A stretch of DNA of 64,000 bases from Tessaracoccus sp. OS52 (GCF_020687685.1 NZ_JAJEWM010000001.1:496001-560000); one strand, 5' to 3'; shown: positions 55,956-64,000, counted from the stretch's first letter. The notes: generated by a model from the letters alone, not told the origin. Numbers and translations are program-made.

Positions 55956-57509
55956 ATGATTGCCCAGCATGACTTGGTCCTCGTCGTCGACTACGGGGCC
56001 CAGTACGCGCAGCTGATCGCGCGCCGCGTCCGGGAGGCCTCGGTGTATTCCGAGATCGTCCACTCCGACGCCACCACCGAGGAGATCCTCGCGCGCAAGC
56101 CTGCCGCGATCATACTTTCCGGAGGCCCTGCGTCGGTCTACGCAGACGGGGCCCCCCAACTGGATCCCGCCCTCCTGGAGGCGGGCATCCCCGTGCTCGG
56201 CATCTGCTACGGCTTCCAGGCCATGGCCAAGGCGCTGGGTGGCTCCGTGGCCAAGACCGGCCAGCGGGAGTACGGACGCACGTCGCTGTCCATCCAGAAC
56301 AGCGGCTGTCTCCTGGCCAGCCTGCCGAACACCCTGAACGTCTGGATGAGCCATGGTGACTCGGTCTCCCGCGCCCCGGAGGGGTTCAAGGTGCTGGCTC
56401 GCACTGCGGGCGCTCCTGTCGCGGCTTTCGAGAACCGGGACCGGAAGCTTGCCGGCGTCCAGTGGCACCCGGAGGTCGTGCAGTCCCAATGGGGCCAGCA
56501 GGTGCTGGAGCACTTCCTGTTCACGCTGGCAGGGCTGAGTCCGGACTGGACGCCAGCGAACATCGTGGCCGAGTCCATCGAGGAGATCAGGCAGACCGTG
56601 GGTGACCGGCGAGTGCTGTGTGCGCTCTCGGGGGGCGTCGACTCCGCCGTCGCCGCGGCGCTCGTGCAGGAAGCCATCGGTTCACAGCTGACCTGCGTCT
56701 TCGTGGACCACGGTCTGCTCCGCGAGGGGGAGGCGGAGCAGGTCAAGGGTGACTTCGTCCGCGCCACCGGCGTGGATCTCGTCGTCGCCGACGAGCGGGA
56801 CCGGTTCATCGGCGCCCTGGCTGGCGTCACGGACCCGGAGGAGAAGCGCAAGATCATCGGGCGCGAGTTCATCCGCACCTTCGAGGCCACCGCCGCGGAA
56901 CTGGCTGGGGAGCGGGGCATCGACTTCCTGGTGCAGGGGACGCTCTACCCGGACGTGGTGGAGTCCGGTGGCGGTTCCGGAACCGCGAACATCAAGAGCC
57001 ACCACAACGTGGGTGGCCTCCCCGAGGACCTCCAGTTCACGCTGATCGAACCTCTCCGAACCATGTTCAAGGACGAGGTCCGCGCGGTGGGTGCTCAGCT
57101 GGGGTTGCCGGAGGCCATGGTGTGGCGTCACCCCTTCCCCGGGCCGGGGCTGGGAATCCGGATCGTTGGAGAGGTCACTGCCGAACGGCTCGAGATCCTG
57201 CGCAGGGCCGACGCCATCGCCCGTCACGAACTGGCCGAGGCGCGGCTCGAGCGTGACATCTGGCAGTTCCCCGTGGTGCTGCTGGCAGACGTGCGCTCGG
57301 TGGGCGTGCAGGGCGACGGACGCACCTATGGCCACCCCATCGTGCTGCGTCCCGTGGTCTCCGACGACGCGATGACCGCAGACTGGGCGAAGCTGCCCTA
57401 CGAAGTGCTGGAACGCATCTCGACACGCATCACCAACGAGTGCCCCGAAGTGAACCGGGTGGTGCTGGACATCACCAGCAAGCCCCCGGGCACCATCGAG
57501 TGGGAGTGA
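55956..57509 (+). CDS. guaA: GMP synthase (glutamine-hydrolysing)
   Basis: A 517-residue GuaA converting XMP to GMP. The N-terminal amidotransferase (about 8-195) has [18 protein letters not shown] and the catalytic Cys in [10 protein letters not shown]. The ATP pyrophosphatase has [15 protein letters not shown]. The dimerisation domain ends [13 protein letters not shown]. It completes the pathway with guaB, which is 8.6 kb away. Leaderless start from TAGACT. Confidence 0.97.
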   Translation: MIAQHDLVLVVDYGAQYAQLIARRVREASVYSEIVHSDATTEEILARKPAAIILSGGPASVYADGAPQLDPALLEAGIPVLGICYGFQAMAKALGGSVAKTGQREYGRTSLSIQNSGCLLASLPNTLNVWMSHGDSVSRAPEGFKVLARTAGAPVAAFENRDRKLAGVQWHPEVVQSQWGQQVLEHFLFTLAGLSPDWTPANIVAESIEEIRQTVGDRRVLCALSGGVDSAVAAALVQEAIGSQLTCVFVDHGLLREGEAEQVKGDFVRATGVDLVVADERDRFIGALAGVTDPEEKRKIIGREFIRTFEATAAELAGERGIDFLVQGTLYPDVVESGGGSGTANIKSHHNVGGLPEDLQFTLIEPLRTMFKDEVRAVGAQLGLPEAMVWRHPFPGPGLGIRIVGEVTAERLEILRRADAIARHELAEARLERDIWQFPVVLLADVRSVGVQGDGRTYGHPIVLRPVVSDDAMTADWAKLPYEVLERISTRITNECPEVNRVVLDITSKPPGTIEWE

Positions 57510-57545
57510 CTCCCACCCTCGGGTGACCGGGGGCCTGATCACGGT

Positions 57546-57860
57546 TCAGATGTGGTAGCCGCCGTCGCCGCTTCCGCCTCCGTTGTTCTTGTTGCGCTGG
57601 TTCTCCTCGTACCAACGCTGCGCCTTGGAGATGCTCTCCTCGGCGACGGTGCCGCCGGTTGGGCGAGGCATGATCATCCACAGCACCACGTAGAGCAGGA
57701 CACCCCCGCCCCAGAGCAGCGAGACCGCTGCGAATGCGATTCGCACGATCGTGACGTCGATCCCGAGCTTCGCGGAGAGTCCGGTCGCCACACCGGCGAT
57801 CCACTTCCCCTGGTCAATCCTCTGCAGCTTCATTCCTGAGTCCCTTCGGTCGAGGTTCAT
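57546..57860 (-). CDS. PspC-domain membrane protein
   Basis: A 104-residue protein with a PspC domain: MKLQRIDQGKWIAGVATGLSAKLG, split as QGKWIAGVATGLSAKLG, then IVRIAFAAVSLLWGGGVLLYVVLWMIMP. The soluble C-terminus ends in a Gly-rich run (NNGGGSGDGGYHI). GGAGG seven bases before the ATG at 57860 supports this start over the internal Met10. PspC proteins sit in the membrane and signal envelope stress. Last gene of a PspC operon running from 59287. Confidence 0.85.
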   Translation of the reverse strand: MNLDRRDSGMKLQRIDQGKWIAGVATGLSAKLGIDVTIVRIAFAAVSLLWGGGVLLYVVLWMIMPRPTGGTVAEESISKAQRWYEENQRNKNNGGGSGDGGYHI

Positions 57861-57874
57861 TTCGTTTCCTCCAT

Positions 57875-57902
57875 TTGGTTGGTACTGGTTGCTTGGTACT
57901 GG
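57875..57902. repeat. 14-bp tandem duplication
   Basis: TTGGTTGGTACTGG and TTGCTTGGTACTGG, one base different, are directly adjacent in the 54-base gap between two genes of the PspC operon, just upstream of the ribosome site. Confidence 0.9.
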
Positions 57903-57914
57903 GTGGGTTGTTCG

Positions 57915-58112
57915 TCAGGGCTCTTCCGGTCCTCGGGCCAGGGAGACCACCAACCCGACGATGCCGGAGCCCAGCAGCACGAGGGCGAACCAGATCGAGG
58001 CGGGCTGGACGAGGGTGTGGCCGGTGGCGACCACGAGACTGAGGATCGCAAAACCGGTGAGCGCGAGGCCCGTGATGAGAGTGGCGACGTCGAGGCGCGG
58101 ACGCTTGGTCAT
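57915..58112 (-). CDS. Small two-span membrane protein in the PspC operon
   Basis: A 65-residue protein with two hydrophobic segments (ATLITGLALTGFAILSLVV and SIWFALVLLGSGIVGLVVSL) joined by a short polar turn. A basic N-terminus MTKRPRLD suggests both ends inside the cell. Its ATG overlaps the stop of the upstream PspC-toastrack-like gene (ATGA), good evidence that it is translated. I recognise no family. It may modulate the PspC protein it is coupled to. Confidence 0.7.
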   Translation of the reverse strand: MTKRPRLDVATLITGLALTGFAILSLVVATGHTLVQPASIWFALVLLGSGIVGLVVSLARGPEEP

Positions 58113-59287
58113 GAGACGTACTCCACGGTCACGTTGCTCATCACGGCGGTGATGTGCACCGTCGCCGCGCTGCGGGGCCGTTCCCCGGTCGCGTATCTGC
58201 CGGAGGGTGAGACGATCTCGATGTTGCCCGCTTCGGCGTTCTGTGTGAGGACCGCCGGCTCTGCGGGCAGGATCACGGAGACGTTCGAGAAGGTGGCGTC
58301 GACGTTGATGATCGTGGTCGCGTCCAGGGGCAGGTCGGTGAGGTCGACGACACCGTTGCCCTGGGCCACGAACTCGTAGTCCACGGACGCCTCGGACGCG
58401 GGGACGTCGATCACCTCATGGGCCGGCGCCGTCAGTTGCAGCACCGCGCCGCTGGCCACGGCACCAGCGCCAAGGGCAAGGACGAGGATCAGCGTCGGGA
58501 GGCGGCGTGAGCGCACCAGCAGCGACCACAGCACCATGGCCACGCCGGCCGTCCCGGTGCCGACGGCCAGCGCCCACAGCCAGGTGGGCGTGAGCCCGAA
58601 CATGACTGTTGACCCTGCCGCTGCGAGGCTGATCACGGCGATTGCGAGGGCCCCCAACCAGGACACCTTCGCCAGCGACCGCCGCGGGGGTGCCACGGGA
58701 GCTTCCGGTTCCGGTCCGTACAGGTCAACGACGGGCAGCGGGTCACTTGGGGTGTTGCGGATCGTGGCGTAGGCGGCGAGTCGGGAACGCCACTGCTCTA
58801 TGCTGCGTGCCGCCCCCGCGGGGCCGGGCTCGTTCGGCATGGCGGGGGGAGCCCATGCCCGCTGGCCGGGGTCGGTGTAGGAGCTGGGTCCGCGGCGACG
58901 CAGGACCAGTATCAGCACCACGACCAGCACCGCAGGGAACAGCGACACGTTTCCCTGCGCCGCAGAGCTGATGACGACGGTGAGGCTGCTGATGATGACG
59001 ACGAGCACCTGAGTCTTTGCCGACCAGCGCTCGAAGGCGGGCACGAACCGGCGAATGGGTGCCACTTTGCCGACCCTTGGAGTCAGGAGGGTGCCCCAGG
59101 CGTACAGCACCAGTCCGAGCCCTGCGGCGAAGACCAGGCCGATGACCGCAAGGCGGATGACCAGTGGATCGACGCCCAGGCGGGCAGCCACCGCGCGGCA
59201 CAACCCGCTTGTGAGGGTGGTGCCCGCGGGGCGCTGGAGGTCGCCGAGACGATGGTCCAGCGTGCCGAGGTCGACGACGGTGCTCAT
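58109..59287 (-). CDS. PspC protein with LiaF/toastrack-like C-terminal domain
   Basis: A 392-residue membrane protein. Residues about 20-75 are a PspC domain (TTLTSGLCRAVAARLGVDPL, then LAVIGLVFAAGLGLVLYAWG). A variable cytosolic stretch and several more membrane spans follow. The last 90 residues are beta-rich, with YEFVAQGNGVVDLTDLPL and VSVILPAEPAVLTQNAEAGN as in LiaF / DUF4097-type domains that regulate LiaRS-like systems. It is divergent from the PspC-kinase/regulator operon at 59421, its probable partner. The ATG at 59287 is chosen because homology begins there. GAGAAT six bases upstream is a weak -10. Confidence 0.82.
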   Translation of the reverse strand: MSTVVDLGTLDHRLGDLQRPAGTTLTSGLCRAVAARLGVDPLVIRLAVIGLVFAAGLGLVLYAWGTLLTPRVGKVAPIRRFVPAFERWSAKTQVLVVIISSLTVVISSAAQGNVSLFPAVLVVVLILVLRRRGPSSYTDPGQRAWAPPAMPNEPGPAGAARSIEQWRSRLAAYATIRNTPSDPLPVVDLYGPEPEAPVAPPRRSLAKVSWLGALAIAVISLAAAGSTVMFGLTPTWLWALAVGTGTAGVAMVLWSLLVRSRRLPTLILVLALGAGAVASGAVLQLTAPAHEVIDVPASEASVDYEFVAQGNGVVDLTDLPLDATTIINVDATFSNVSVILPAEPAVLTQNAEAGNIEIVSPSGRYATGERPRSAATVHITAVMSNVTVEYVS

Positions 59288-59332
59288 GAGTCGATTCTCG
59301 CCCCCACCGACGCGTCCCGCCATAGGGACAGG

Positions 59333-59379
59333 CCCTGAGTGCAACCCTGAACTCGTGGCCCAACAGCCCTGAACCAGGG
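59333..59379. promoter_or_regulatory. CCCTGA repeats and palindrome in the divergent PspC promoter region
   Basis: CCCTGA occurs at 59333, 59345 and 59367. The last is part of a palindrome, CCCTG-AAC-CAGGG (59367-59379). Candidate binding sites for the LuxR-type regulator encoded at 60683. Confidence 0.4.
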
Positions 59380-59420
59380 GGACAGGACTGCCAATTCTTG
59401 CGCGCGCGTGCCAATCTGGG

Positions 59421-60686
59421 GTGGAGATGACTACCCCGACACCGGTCCGGCGCCCACCCGCGCCCCGGACCCCACTGCTTCGACGGGACACGTCGCGAAA
59501 GGCCATCGCAGGCGTCGCGACGGGACTCGCCGCGCACCTCGGTGTCCAGGTCGGCTGGGTGAGGGCGGCCTTCGTGCTGCTCGCCTTCCTCGATGGTCTG
59601 GGTGTGGCGTTGTACGCGCTGATGTGGATTCTGGTTCCCGCTGGGCTGCCCGCGGAGGCTGCCGGCCTTGAGAGCGCGACCCGGCGTGGCATGCGGCCCC
59701 AACGCCACGCCGCGCCGATCGACCCCGGCATTGTGATGTCGGTCGGGTTCGTGGTGGCCGGCATCCTCTGGGTCCTCGTAAGTGGCGGGCTGTTCATCCC
59801 CGCCGGCTACTTCTGGCCCCTTCTGGTCGCAGGCATCGGTGTGGTCATCCTGTGGCTGCAGGCAGACAGGTCGAGCAATGCGGTCCCGGCCGGCACGGAC
59901 GGAGGACTGTGGCGGCGGCTGACACGCGGTTCCGGCGCGGCCAGCATCGCACGGCTGGTGGGCGGGCTGCTCCTCGTCGGACTCGGAAGCAGCTGGATCC
60001 TCGCCTCGCAGATCGGACTGGCGGAGTTGCCTACCGTGCTGGGCGCGTCAGCCGCCCTGCTGGGCGGCCTCCTCATCGTCGCGGCCCCATGGCTGTACCG
60101 GATGCGTCAGCGGATCCGCATAGAGGAGCAGAAGCGGTTGCGGGCTGAAGCCCGCTCGGACATGGCGGCCCACCTCCACGACTCCGTCCTTCAGACCCTG
60201 GCACTCATCCAGCGCCAATCCGGAGACGCGGCCACCGTCGCTTCCCTGGCGCGTCGGCAGGAGCGCGAGCTGCGGACCTGGCTCTACGGCGAGCCGGCTC
60301 GCTCGCAGACCCTCAAGGGCGCGCTGGAGCAGATCCGGCTCGACGCGGAGACGGTCTTTCCCATTGCTGTCGAGGTTGTTTGCGTCGGCGACGCAGAACT
60401 CGACGACGCGCTCGAACCCATCGTCCTCGCCACGCGGGAGGCGGTCACGAACGCGGGCAAGCACTCCGGGGCCGAGCGCATCGACGTCTATGCCGAGGTG
60501 GAGCCGGAGCGGGTCGAGGTGTTCATCCGGGACCGGGGCAAGGGGTTCGACCCGGAAAAGGTTCGCCCGGACCGTCAGGGCGTGAAAGAATCAATTCGTG
60601 CCCGCATGGAACGCAGTGGGGGCACCGCGCGGGTGCGCACCGCCCCGGGTGAGGGGACCGAGGTCAAGCTGGAGATGATTCGATGA
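59421..60686 (+). CDS. PspC-domain sensor histidine kinase
   Basis: A 421-residue kinase with a PspC domain at its N-terminus (SRKAIAGVATGLAAHLGVQ, then VRAAFVLLAFLDGLGVALYALMWILVP in the membrane). More membrane spans and the catalytic part follow: the HisKA_3 phosphoacceptor AAHLHDSVLQTLALIQRQ, an N-box ATREAVTNAGKHSGA, and RDRGKGFDPEK. The likely role is sensing envelope stress and phosphorylating the regulator encoded next. The start is GTG 59421 or ATG 59427; CAATCT just upstream could serve a leaderless transcript. Confidence 0.9.
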   Translation: MEMTTPTPVRRPPAPRTPLLRRDTSRKAIAGVATGLAAHLGVQVGWVRAAFVLLAFLDGLGVALYALMWILVPAGLPAEAAGLESATRRGMRPQRHAAPIDPGIVMSVGFVVAGILWVLVSGGLFIPAGYFWPLLVAGIGVVILWLQADRSSNAVPAGTDGGLWRRLTRGSGAASIARLVGGLLLVGLGSSWILASQIGLAELPTVLGASAALLGGLLIVAAPWLYRMRQRIRIEEQKRLRAEARSDMAAHLHDSVLQTLALIQRQSGDAATVASLARRQERELRTWLYGEPARSQTLKGALEQIRLDAETVFPIAVEVVCVGDAELDDALEPIVLATREAVTNAGKHSGAERIDVYAEVEPERVEVFIRDRGKGFDPEKVRPDRQGVKESIRARMERSGGTARVRTAPGEGTEVKLEMIR

Positions 60687-61366
60687 GCGAGGAACCCCAG
60701 GCGCAGCCGGGAGAACACAAACCCCTGAGTGAGTTGCGGGTGGTCCTGGTGGACGACCACGCCATGTTCCGGGCCGGAGTCCGTCACGAGATCGGCTCGC
60801 TGTGCCAGATCGTGGGCGAAGGGGAGGACGTCGCCACCGCAGTGAAGGCCATCACGGAGACCAAGCCCGACGTGGTGCTGCTGGACGTCCACCTGCCGGG
60901 CGGAGGCGGGGCCGAGGTCATCAAGCAGGTGGGCAAGACGGAGCCGGACGTGAAGTTCCTCGCCCTGTCTGTCTCCGATGCGGCAGAGGACGTCATCGGC
61001 GTCATTCGTGCCGGGGCGCGGGGCTACGTCACCAAGTCGATCTCGTCGGAGGAACTGGTCGAGGGTATGCAGCGCGTGGCTTCCGGGGATGCGGTTTTCT
61101 CGCCGCGGCTGGCGGGCTTCGTGCTCGACGCCTTCTCCGGCGCCGTCGACATCTCCTCCATCGACGAGGAGCTCGACCGCCTGAGCGCTCGCGAGCGCGA
61201 AGTCCTGAAACTCATCGCGAGGGGTTACTCGTACAAGGAAGTCGCCAGGGAGCTGTTCATCTCCATCAAGACCGTGGAGACCCACGTCTCGAGCGTCCTG
61301 CGCAAGTTGCAGCTCAGCAACCGTCATCAATTGACGAAGTGGGCAACTGACCGACACCTGGTCTGA
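60683..61366 (+). CDS. NarL/LuxR-type response regulator
   Basis: A 227-residue regulator. The receiver domain has LVDDHAMFRAG and the phospho-Asp in VVLLDVHLPGGGGAEV. The C-terminal LuxR HTH reads LSAREREVLKLIARGYSYKE and ISIKTVETHVSSVLRKL. It overlaps the kinase gene by four bases, so the two are a cognate pair. Its targets are probably the divergent PspC genes, by position. A 15-bp terminator follows. Confidence 0.94.
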   Translation: MSEEPQAQPGEHKPLSELRVVLVDDHAMFRAGVRHEIGSLCQIVGEGEDVATAVKAITETKPDVVLLDVHLPGGGGAEVIKQVGKTEPDVKFLALSVSDAAEDVIGVIRAGARGYVTKSISSEELVEGMQRVASGDAVFSPRLAGFVLDAFSGAVDISSIDEELDRLSAREREVLKLIARGYSYKEVARELFISIKTVETHVSSVLRKLQLSNRHQLTKWATDRHLV

Positions 61367-61380
61367 TCCGCCAACAAACC

Positions 61381-61415
61381 AACGAGGGGCCCCGCGAAGT
61401 GCGGGGCCCCTCGTT
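61381..61415 (+). terminator. Terminator after the response regulator
   Basis: A perfect 15-bp stem, AACGAGGGGCCCCGC with GCGGGGCCCCTCGTT, closes on GAAGT, 14 bases after the stop. Confidence 0.9.
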
Positions 61416-61432
61416 GCGTAGTAGGAGTTGAC

Positions 61433-61711
61433 CTAGACGGCGCGGCGCTTGGTGACCATGCCGTAGATGGCGAGCACGATCAGGGCGCCGATGACGGCGG
61501 TGATGATGCCACCGATGGAGAGTTCAGGAGCCCCGAAATCAAGCTCTCCCTCGAAGATGAGTGAGCCGAGAAGGCCACCGACGAAGGCACCGACAATTCC
61601 GAGGATGATGGTGGCCAGCCAGCCACCACCTTGCGTTCCTGGCATGATCGCTTTGGCGATGGCGCCTGCGATAAGGCCGACGATGATCCAGATAATCAGT
61701 GTCCACAACAT
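61433..61711 (-). CDS. GlsB/YeaQ/YmgE family stress membrane protein
   Basis: A 92-residue three-span membrane protein: LWTLIIWIIVGLIAGAIAKA, GGGWLATIILGIVGAFVGGL and IGGIITAVIGALIVLAIYGM. This is the transglycosylase-associated (GlsB/YeaQ) family, linked to general stress. MPGTQGGGW after the first span is the conserved loop. I chose the ATG at 61711; an upstream start at 61780 adds a basic non-homologous stretch. No ribosome site is visible. Confidence 0.9.
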   Translation of the reverse strand: MLWTLIIWIIVGLIAGAIAKAIMPGTQGGGWLATIILGIVGAFVGGLLGSLIFEGELDFGAPELSIGGIITAVIGALIVLAIYGMVTKRRAV

Positions 61712-61877
61712 GCTTCTAGCATGCACCAGTTGGGGTTCACGCGTGCGCTTTTCGCCCGCGTGGCGGATATTCGCCATCAAGCCCAGAGTGAACGCCTTGG
61801 GGCCACATACCTCCCAGGAGCCGTTGTGAGGGGCTGGAGGGAGCCCTTGCGATTGGTCGGTACCGAGCCTGACCCGA

Positions 61878-61883
61878 TAGCCT
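61878..61883 (+). promoter_or_regulatory. -10 box of leaderless membrane protein gene
   Basis: TAGCCT lies seven bases before the ATG at 61891. Confidence 0.5.
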
Positions 61884-61890
61884 CCGAGTC

Positions 61891-62232
61891 ATGGAAATCG
61901 TCGCGAAACTAGTCCTGCTGCTGCACTTCGTGGGCTTCGCCGCCTTGTTCGGCGGCGCCTTCGTCCAGCTGAAGGGCTCTGACCGGGTCATCAATGCCGC
62001 GATGTTCCACGGCGCCCTCACCCAGGCAGTCACGGGACTGCTCCTGGTGGGGTTCCTTGAGATGGGGGACGGGGAGGTCAACCACTTCAAGATTGCCGTG
62101 AAGAGTCTGGTGCTGGTCGTGATCCTCGTCCTGGTGGTGATCAACGGCAAGCGGGACCGTCTCCCCGGCAACGCCTACTGGTCCGTCTTCGCCCTCACGT
62201 TGCTGAACGCCGGGATCGCCGTCTTCTGGTGA
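61891..62232 (+). CDS. Small integral membrane protein, unknown function
   Basis: A 113-residue protein with four hydrophobic segments (LVLLLHFVGFAALFGGAFV, LTQAVTGLLLVGFLEM, SLVLVVILVLVVIN, FALTLLNAGIAVFW). Polar residues are few: a conserved-looking HF near the first span and NHFKIAVK before the third. Similar small proteins occur in other actinobacteria, but I cannot name a function. The start follows from TAGCCT seven bases before. Its stop is four bases from the stop of the convergent phospholipase D gene. Confidence 0.75.
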   Translation: MEIVAKLVLLLHFVGFAALFGGAFVQLKGSDRVINAAMFHGALTQAVTGLLLVGFLEMGDGEVNHFKIAVKSLVLVVILVLVVINGKRDRLPGNAYWSVFALTLLNAGIAVFW

Positions 62233-62236
62233 GTCC

Positions 62237-63469
62237 TCAGAACAGGGGACGCCAGGGGCTCAGCAGCAATTCGGTGGCCTTCGCGCCGAACGAGCGCTTG
62301 TGCCACTCGTCGAGGGTCATCTCGATGGTGTTGGACAGGTCCACCCGGAACACATCCTCCATGTGGGCTGCGACGTCGTCGTCGAGGATCTCGAGGTTGA
62401 CCTCGTAGTTGCCCAGGAGGCTCAGTCGGTCCAGGTTGGCGGTTCCGATGGTGGCCCAGGTCCCGTCGATCGTCGCGGTCTTGGAGTGCACCATGGCCGC
62501 CTGGTAGAGGAAAAGCCGGATGCCGGAGCGGAGCAGGTCGGTGTAGAAGCCCCGCGAGAGCCAGTCGGCGACGGTGTGGTTGGACTTCGCCGGCACGATG
62601 ATGCGCACATCAACTCCGCGCTGGGCGGCGTGCCGCAGCGCGGCCACGAGGTCGTCGTCGGGGATCAGGTAGGCGTGGGTGAGCCAGATGCGGTCGCTGG
62701 CCCTGTCGATCGCCTCCAGGTACATGTTGCGGATCGGGTACACCTGGATGCGGGGGGTGTTGCGGTGCAGCGTCAGCTCGCTGTGCCACTGCCGCGGCAT
62801 GTTGTTGGACAACAATGGCTGCTTCCCGCGGGCGACGTGGTCGTTCCAGAAGTCCACGAAGGCGTTCTCGAACTCGGCTACCGCCGGACCGACGACGCGC
62901 GCGTGGGTGTCGCGCCATCCCGTGGCGTAGAGGGTGCCGATGTTGTAGCCACCGACGAAACCCAGTTTCCGGTCCACCACGAGCAGCTTGCGGTGGTCGC
63001 GCCCCCACTTCCTGGGGGACCAGGGGACAGGCACCGCAGGGTGCCGTACGACGCGGATGTTGTCCGGCATGCGGAAGAACGCCCTCGGGACCACGAGGTT
63101 GGCGAAGTCGTCCCAGATGACGTTGACCTCAACGCCCCGGTTCGCGGCGTTGATAAGGGCCTGCTTGAACGCCTGGCCCGTGGTGTCGCCCTTCCAGATG
63201 TAGGTCTCGAAGTGGATGACGTCGCTAGCCTCGTCGATCGCCTTCAGCATGTCGGCGTAGAGGTCCTTGCCGAAGGTGTAGACGGTCACCTCGTTCTCGC
63301 CGACCGCCAGCGGTTTGGGCGAGGTGTGGGGAAAGCGGCGCAGTTTGCGGTGCTTGCGGCGCAGGCTCTCCATCACGGTGAGGGTGATCATGGCCGCCAG
63401 CTGCGTCAGCAGCAGCGTCACTGCCACCCAGGGCAGGGCCCGTCGGAGTGTCTGAATCGCCCGCCTCAT
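62237..63469 (-). CDS. Cardiolipin synthase / phospholipase D family protein
   Basis: A 410-residue membrane-bound PLD-superfamily enzyme. One hydrophobic segment (LPWVAVTLLLTQLAAMITL) near residue 20 is followed by two HKD catalytic motifs: GRDHRKLLVVDRKLGFVGG and MVHSKTATIDGTWATIGTAN. Cardiolipin synthase from phosphatidylglycerol is the best guess; other PLD reactions are possible. I start at the ATG at 63469 rather than 63514. TAGGCT lies seven bases before 63469, and the longer form would overlap the first codon of pcrA. Confidence 0.85.
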   Translation of the reverse strand: MRRAIQTLRRALPWVAVTLLLTQLAAMITLTVMESLRRKHRKLRRFPHTSPKPLAVGENEVTVYTFGKDLYADMLKAIDEASDVIHFETYIWKGDTTGQAFKQALINAANRGVEVNVIWDDFANLVVPRAFFRMPDNIRVVRHPAVPVPWSPRKWGRDHRKLLVVDRKLGFVGGYNIGTLYATGWRDTHARVVGPAVAEFENAFVDFWNDHVARGKQPLLSNNMPRQWHSELTLHRNTPRIQVYPIRNMYLEAIDRASDRIWLTHAYLIPDDDLVAALRHAAQRGVDVRIIVPAKSNHTVADWLSRGFYTDLLRSGIRLFLYQAAMVHSKTATIDGTWATIGTANLDRLSLLGNYEVNLEILDDDVAAHMEDVFRVDLSNTIEMTLDEWHKRSFGAKATELLLSPWRPLF

Positions 63470-63476
63470 GGACCGA

Positions 63477-63482
63477 AGCCTA
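63477..63482 (-). promoter_or_regulatory. -10 box of leaderless cardiolipin synthase gene
   Basis: TAGGCT on the minus strand lies seven bases before the ATG at 63469. Confidence 0.5.
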
Positions 63483-63495
63483 TCCAAACCCCCGG

Positions 63496-63501
63496 TAGTC
63501 T
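63496..63501 (+). promoter_or_regulatory. -10 box of pcrA/uvrD
   Basis: TAGTCT lies eleven bases before the ATG at 63513, only 13 bases from the divergent -10 on the other strand. Confidence 0.45.
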
Positions 63502-63512
63502 TGTTCGACGAC

Positions 63513-64000
63513 ATGTCTGACTCCCTTTTCCCCGACCTCTACGCCGTCTTCCAGCCCGACTCGCCCCCCAAGGCGAGGGAGAAGTCGCGCCCGGTGGAGG
63601 ACTCCGCCCCGAAACGGAAAGTGGCGGAGGAGGAACTTCTGGAGGGCCTCAATCCGCCGCAGCGTCAGGCGGTGCTGCATGCCGGCTCACCGGTGCTGGT
63701 GGTGGCGGGGGCAGGATCGGGAAAGACCCGGGTGCTGACCCGTCGCATCGCCCATCTGGTCAGCCAGCGCGGAGTGCACCCGGGCTCCATCCTCGCCATC
63801 ACGTTCACCAACAAGGCGGCCTCGGAGATGCGCCATCGCGTGATGGACCTGGTCGGCAACAGGGCCAAGCTGATGTGGGTCTCCACGTTCCACTCAGCCT
63901 GCGTCCGGATCCTGAGGGCCGACATCGACAGGTTCGGCATCTCCAAGAGCTTCTCCATCTACGACGACACCGACGCCAAGAGGCTGATGTCGCTGGTCTG
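63513..64000 (+). CDS. pcrA: UvrD/PcrA-type DNA helicase, N-terminal part (3' end outside window)
   Basis: The first 162 residues of a superfamily 1 DNA helicase running out of the window. After a 45-residue variable, charged N-terminus (MSDSLFPDLYAVFQPD, AREKSRPVEDS) the core begins LLEGLNPPQRQAVLHAG (Q motif), then VLVVAGAGSGKTRVLTRRIAHL (split: VAGAGSGKT is Walker A), AITFTNKAASEM (motif Ia) and STFHSACVRILR. This matches PcrA/UvrD1 of actinobacteria, which acts in repair and replication. No stop occurs before base 64000. Confidence 0.9.
   Translation, partial: MSDSLFPDLYAVFQPDSPPKAREKSRPVEDSAPKRKVAEEELLEGLNPPQRQAVLHAGSPVLVVAGAGSGKTRVLTRRIAHLVSQRGVHPGSILAITFTNKAASEMRHRVMDLVGNRAKLMWVSTFHSACVRILRADIDRFGISKSFSIYDDTDAKRLMSLV

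Overview
The window is about two-thirds GC and densely packed. It has the hallmarks of a high-GC Gram-positive actinobacterium, most likely Propionibacteriales (inference, no database search was run). The hallmarks are a GroEL1-type chaperonin with a short charged, His-ended tail behind groES and CIRCE boxes, an EF-G2-like translation factor, a guaB-guaB3 pair, a GNAT-TsaE fusion, an actinobacterial LLM oxidoreductase/FMN reductase duo, PspC-fused sensor kinases, many GTG/TTG starts and many leaderless TANNNT-6/7nt-start promoters. No tRNA, rRNA, CRISPR array, insertion sequence, prophage or replication origin was seen. The chromosome looks like ordinary core sequence with a few variable loci.

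Layout. 1-7 kb: the 3' end of a sensor kinase, an LLM oxidoreductase, a secreted protein with 23 PEPSVT repeats, superoxide dismutase, and a tRNA/rRNA modification operon (trmB-truA-rsmC-like). 6.5-7.0 kb: a 26-residue lysine-rich microprotein and a small HTH protein face apart across a tandem palindromic operator. 7-16 kb: a large secreted NAGPA/metallophosphoesterase fusion, a VOC dioxygenase-like protein, YccF, the CE1758/CE1759-type duo and EF-G2. 16-25 kb: rplM-rpsI, glmM, coaA, glmS, acpS, nnrD, a quinone reductase and a Tat-exported DyP peroxidase. 25-34 kb: a PCuAC copper chaperone, an alpha-mannosyltransferase-like enzyme, a DEAD-box helicase with a long structured leader and an RDD repeat domain, the tsaE-tsaB-rimI-tsaD t6A operon, an Hsp15-like protein and a THUMP-like methyltransferase. 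34-43 kb: a peptide ABC transporter and groES-groEL under two CIRCE boxes. 43-49 kb: NamZ-type muramidase, a PadR/membrane-protein pair, guaB-guaB3 and chorismate mutase. 49-54 kb: a LacI-family gene and a LivK-type binding protein, both beheaded at the same base and joined head to head, then livHMGF. 54-64 kb: cysE-cysK, guaA, a PspC envelope-stress locus with its own kinase/regulator pair, GlsB-like and other small membrane proteins, a phospholipase D/cardiolipin synthase and the 5' end of pcrA/uvrD.

Working together: glmS and glmM feed UDP-GlcNAc synthesis, and NamZ works on peptidoglycan at the other end. guaB and guaA make GMP. TsaE, TsaB and TsaD make t6A, with RimI in the same operon. 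CysE and CysK make cysteine. CIRCE boxes point to HrcA control of the chaperonin. The best candidates for something undescribed are the lysine-rich microprotein/HTH pair with its double operator, and the reciprocal truncation at 49,731/49,732, which is either a recent deletion or a chimeric join.
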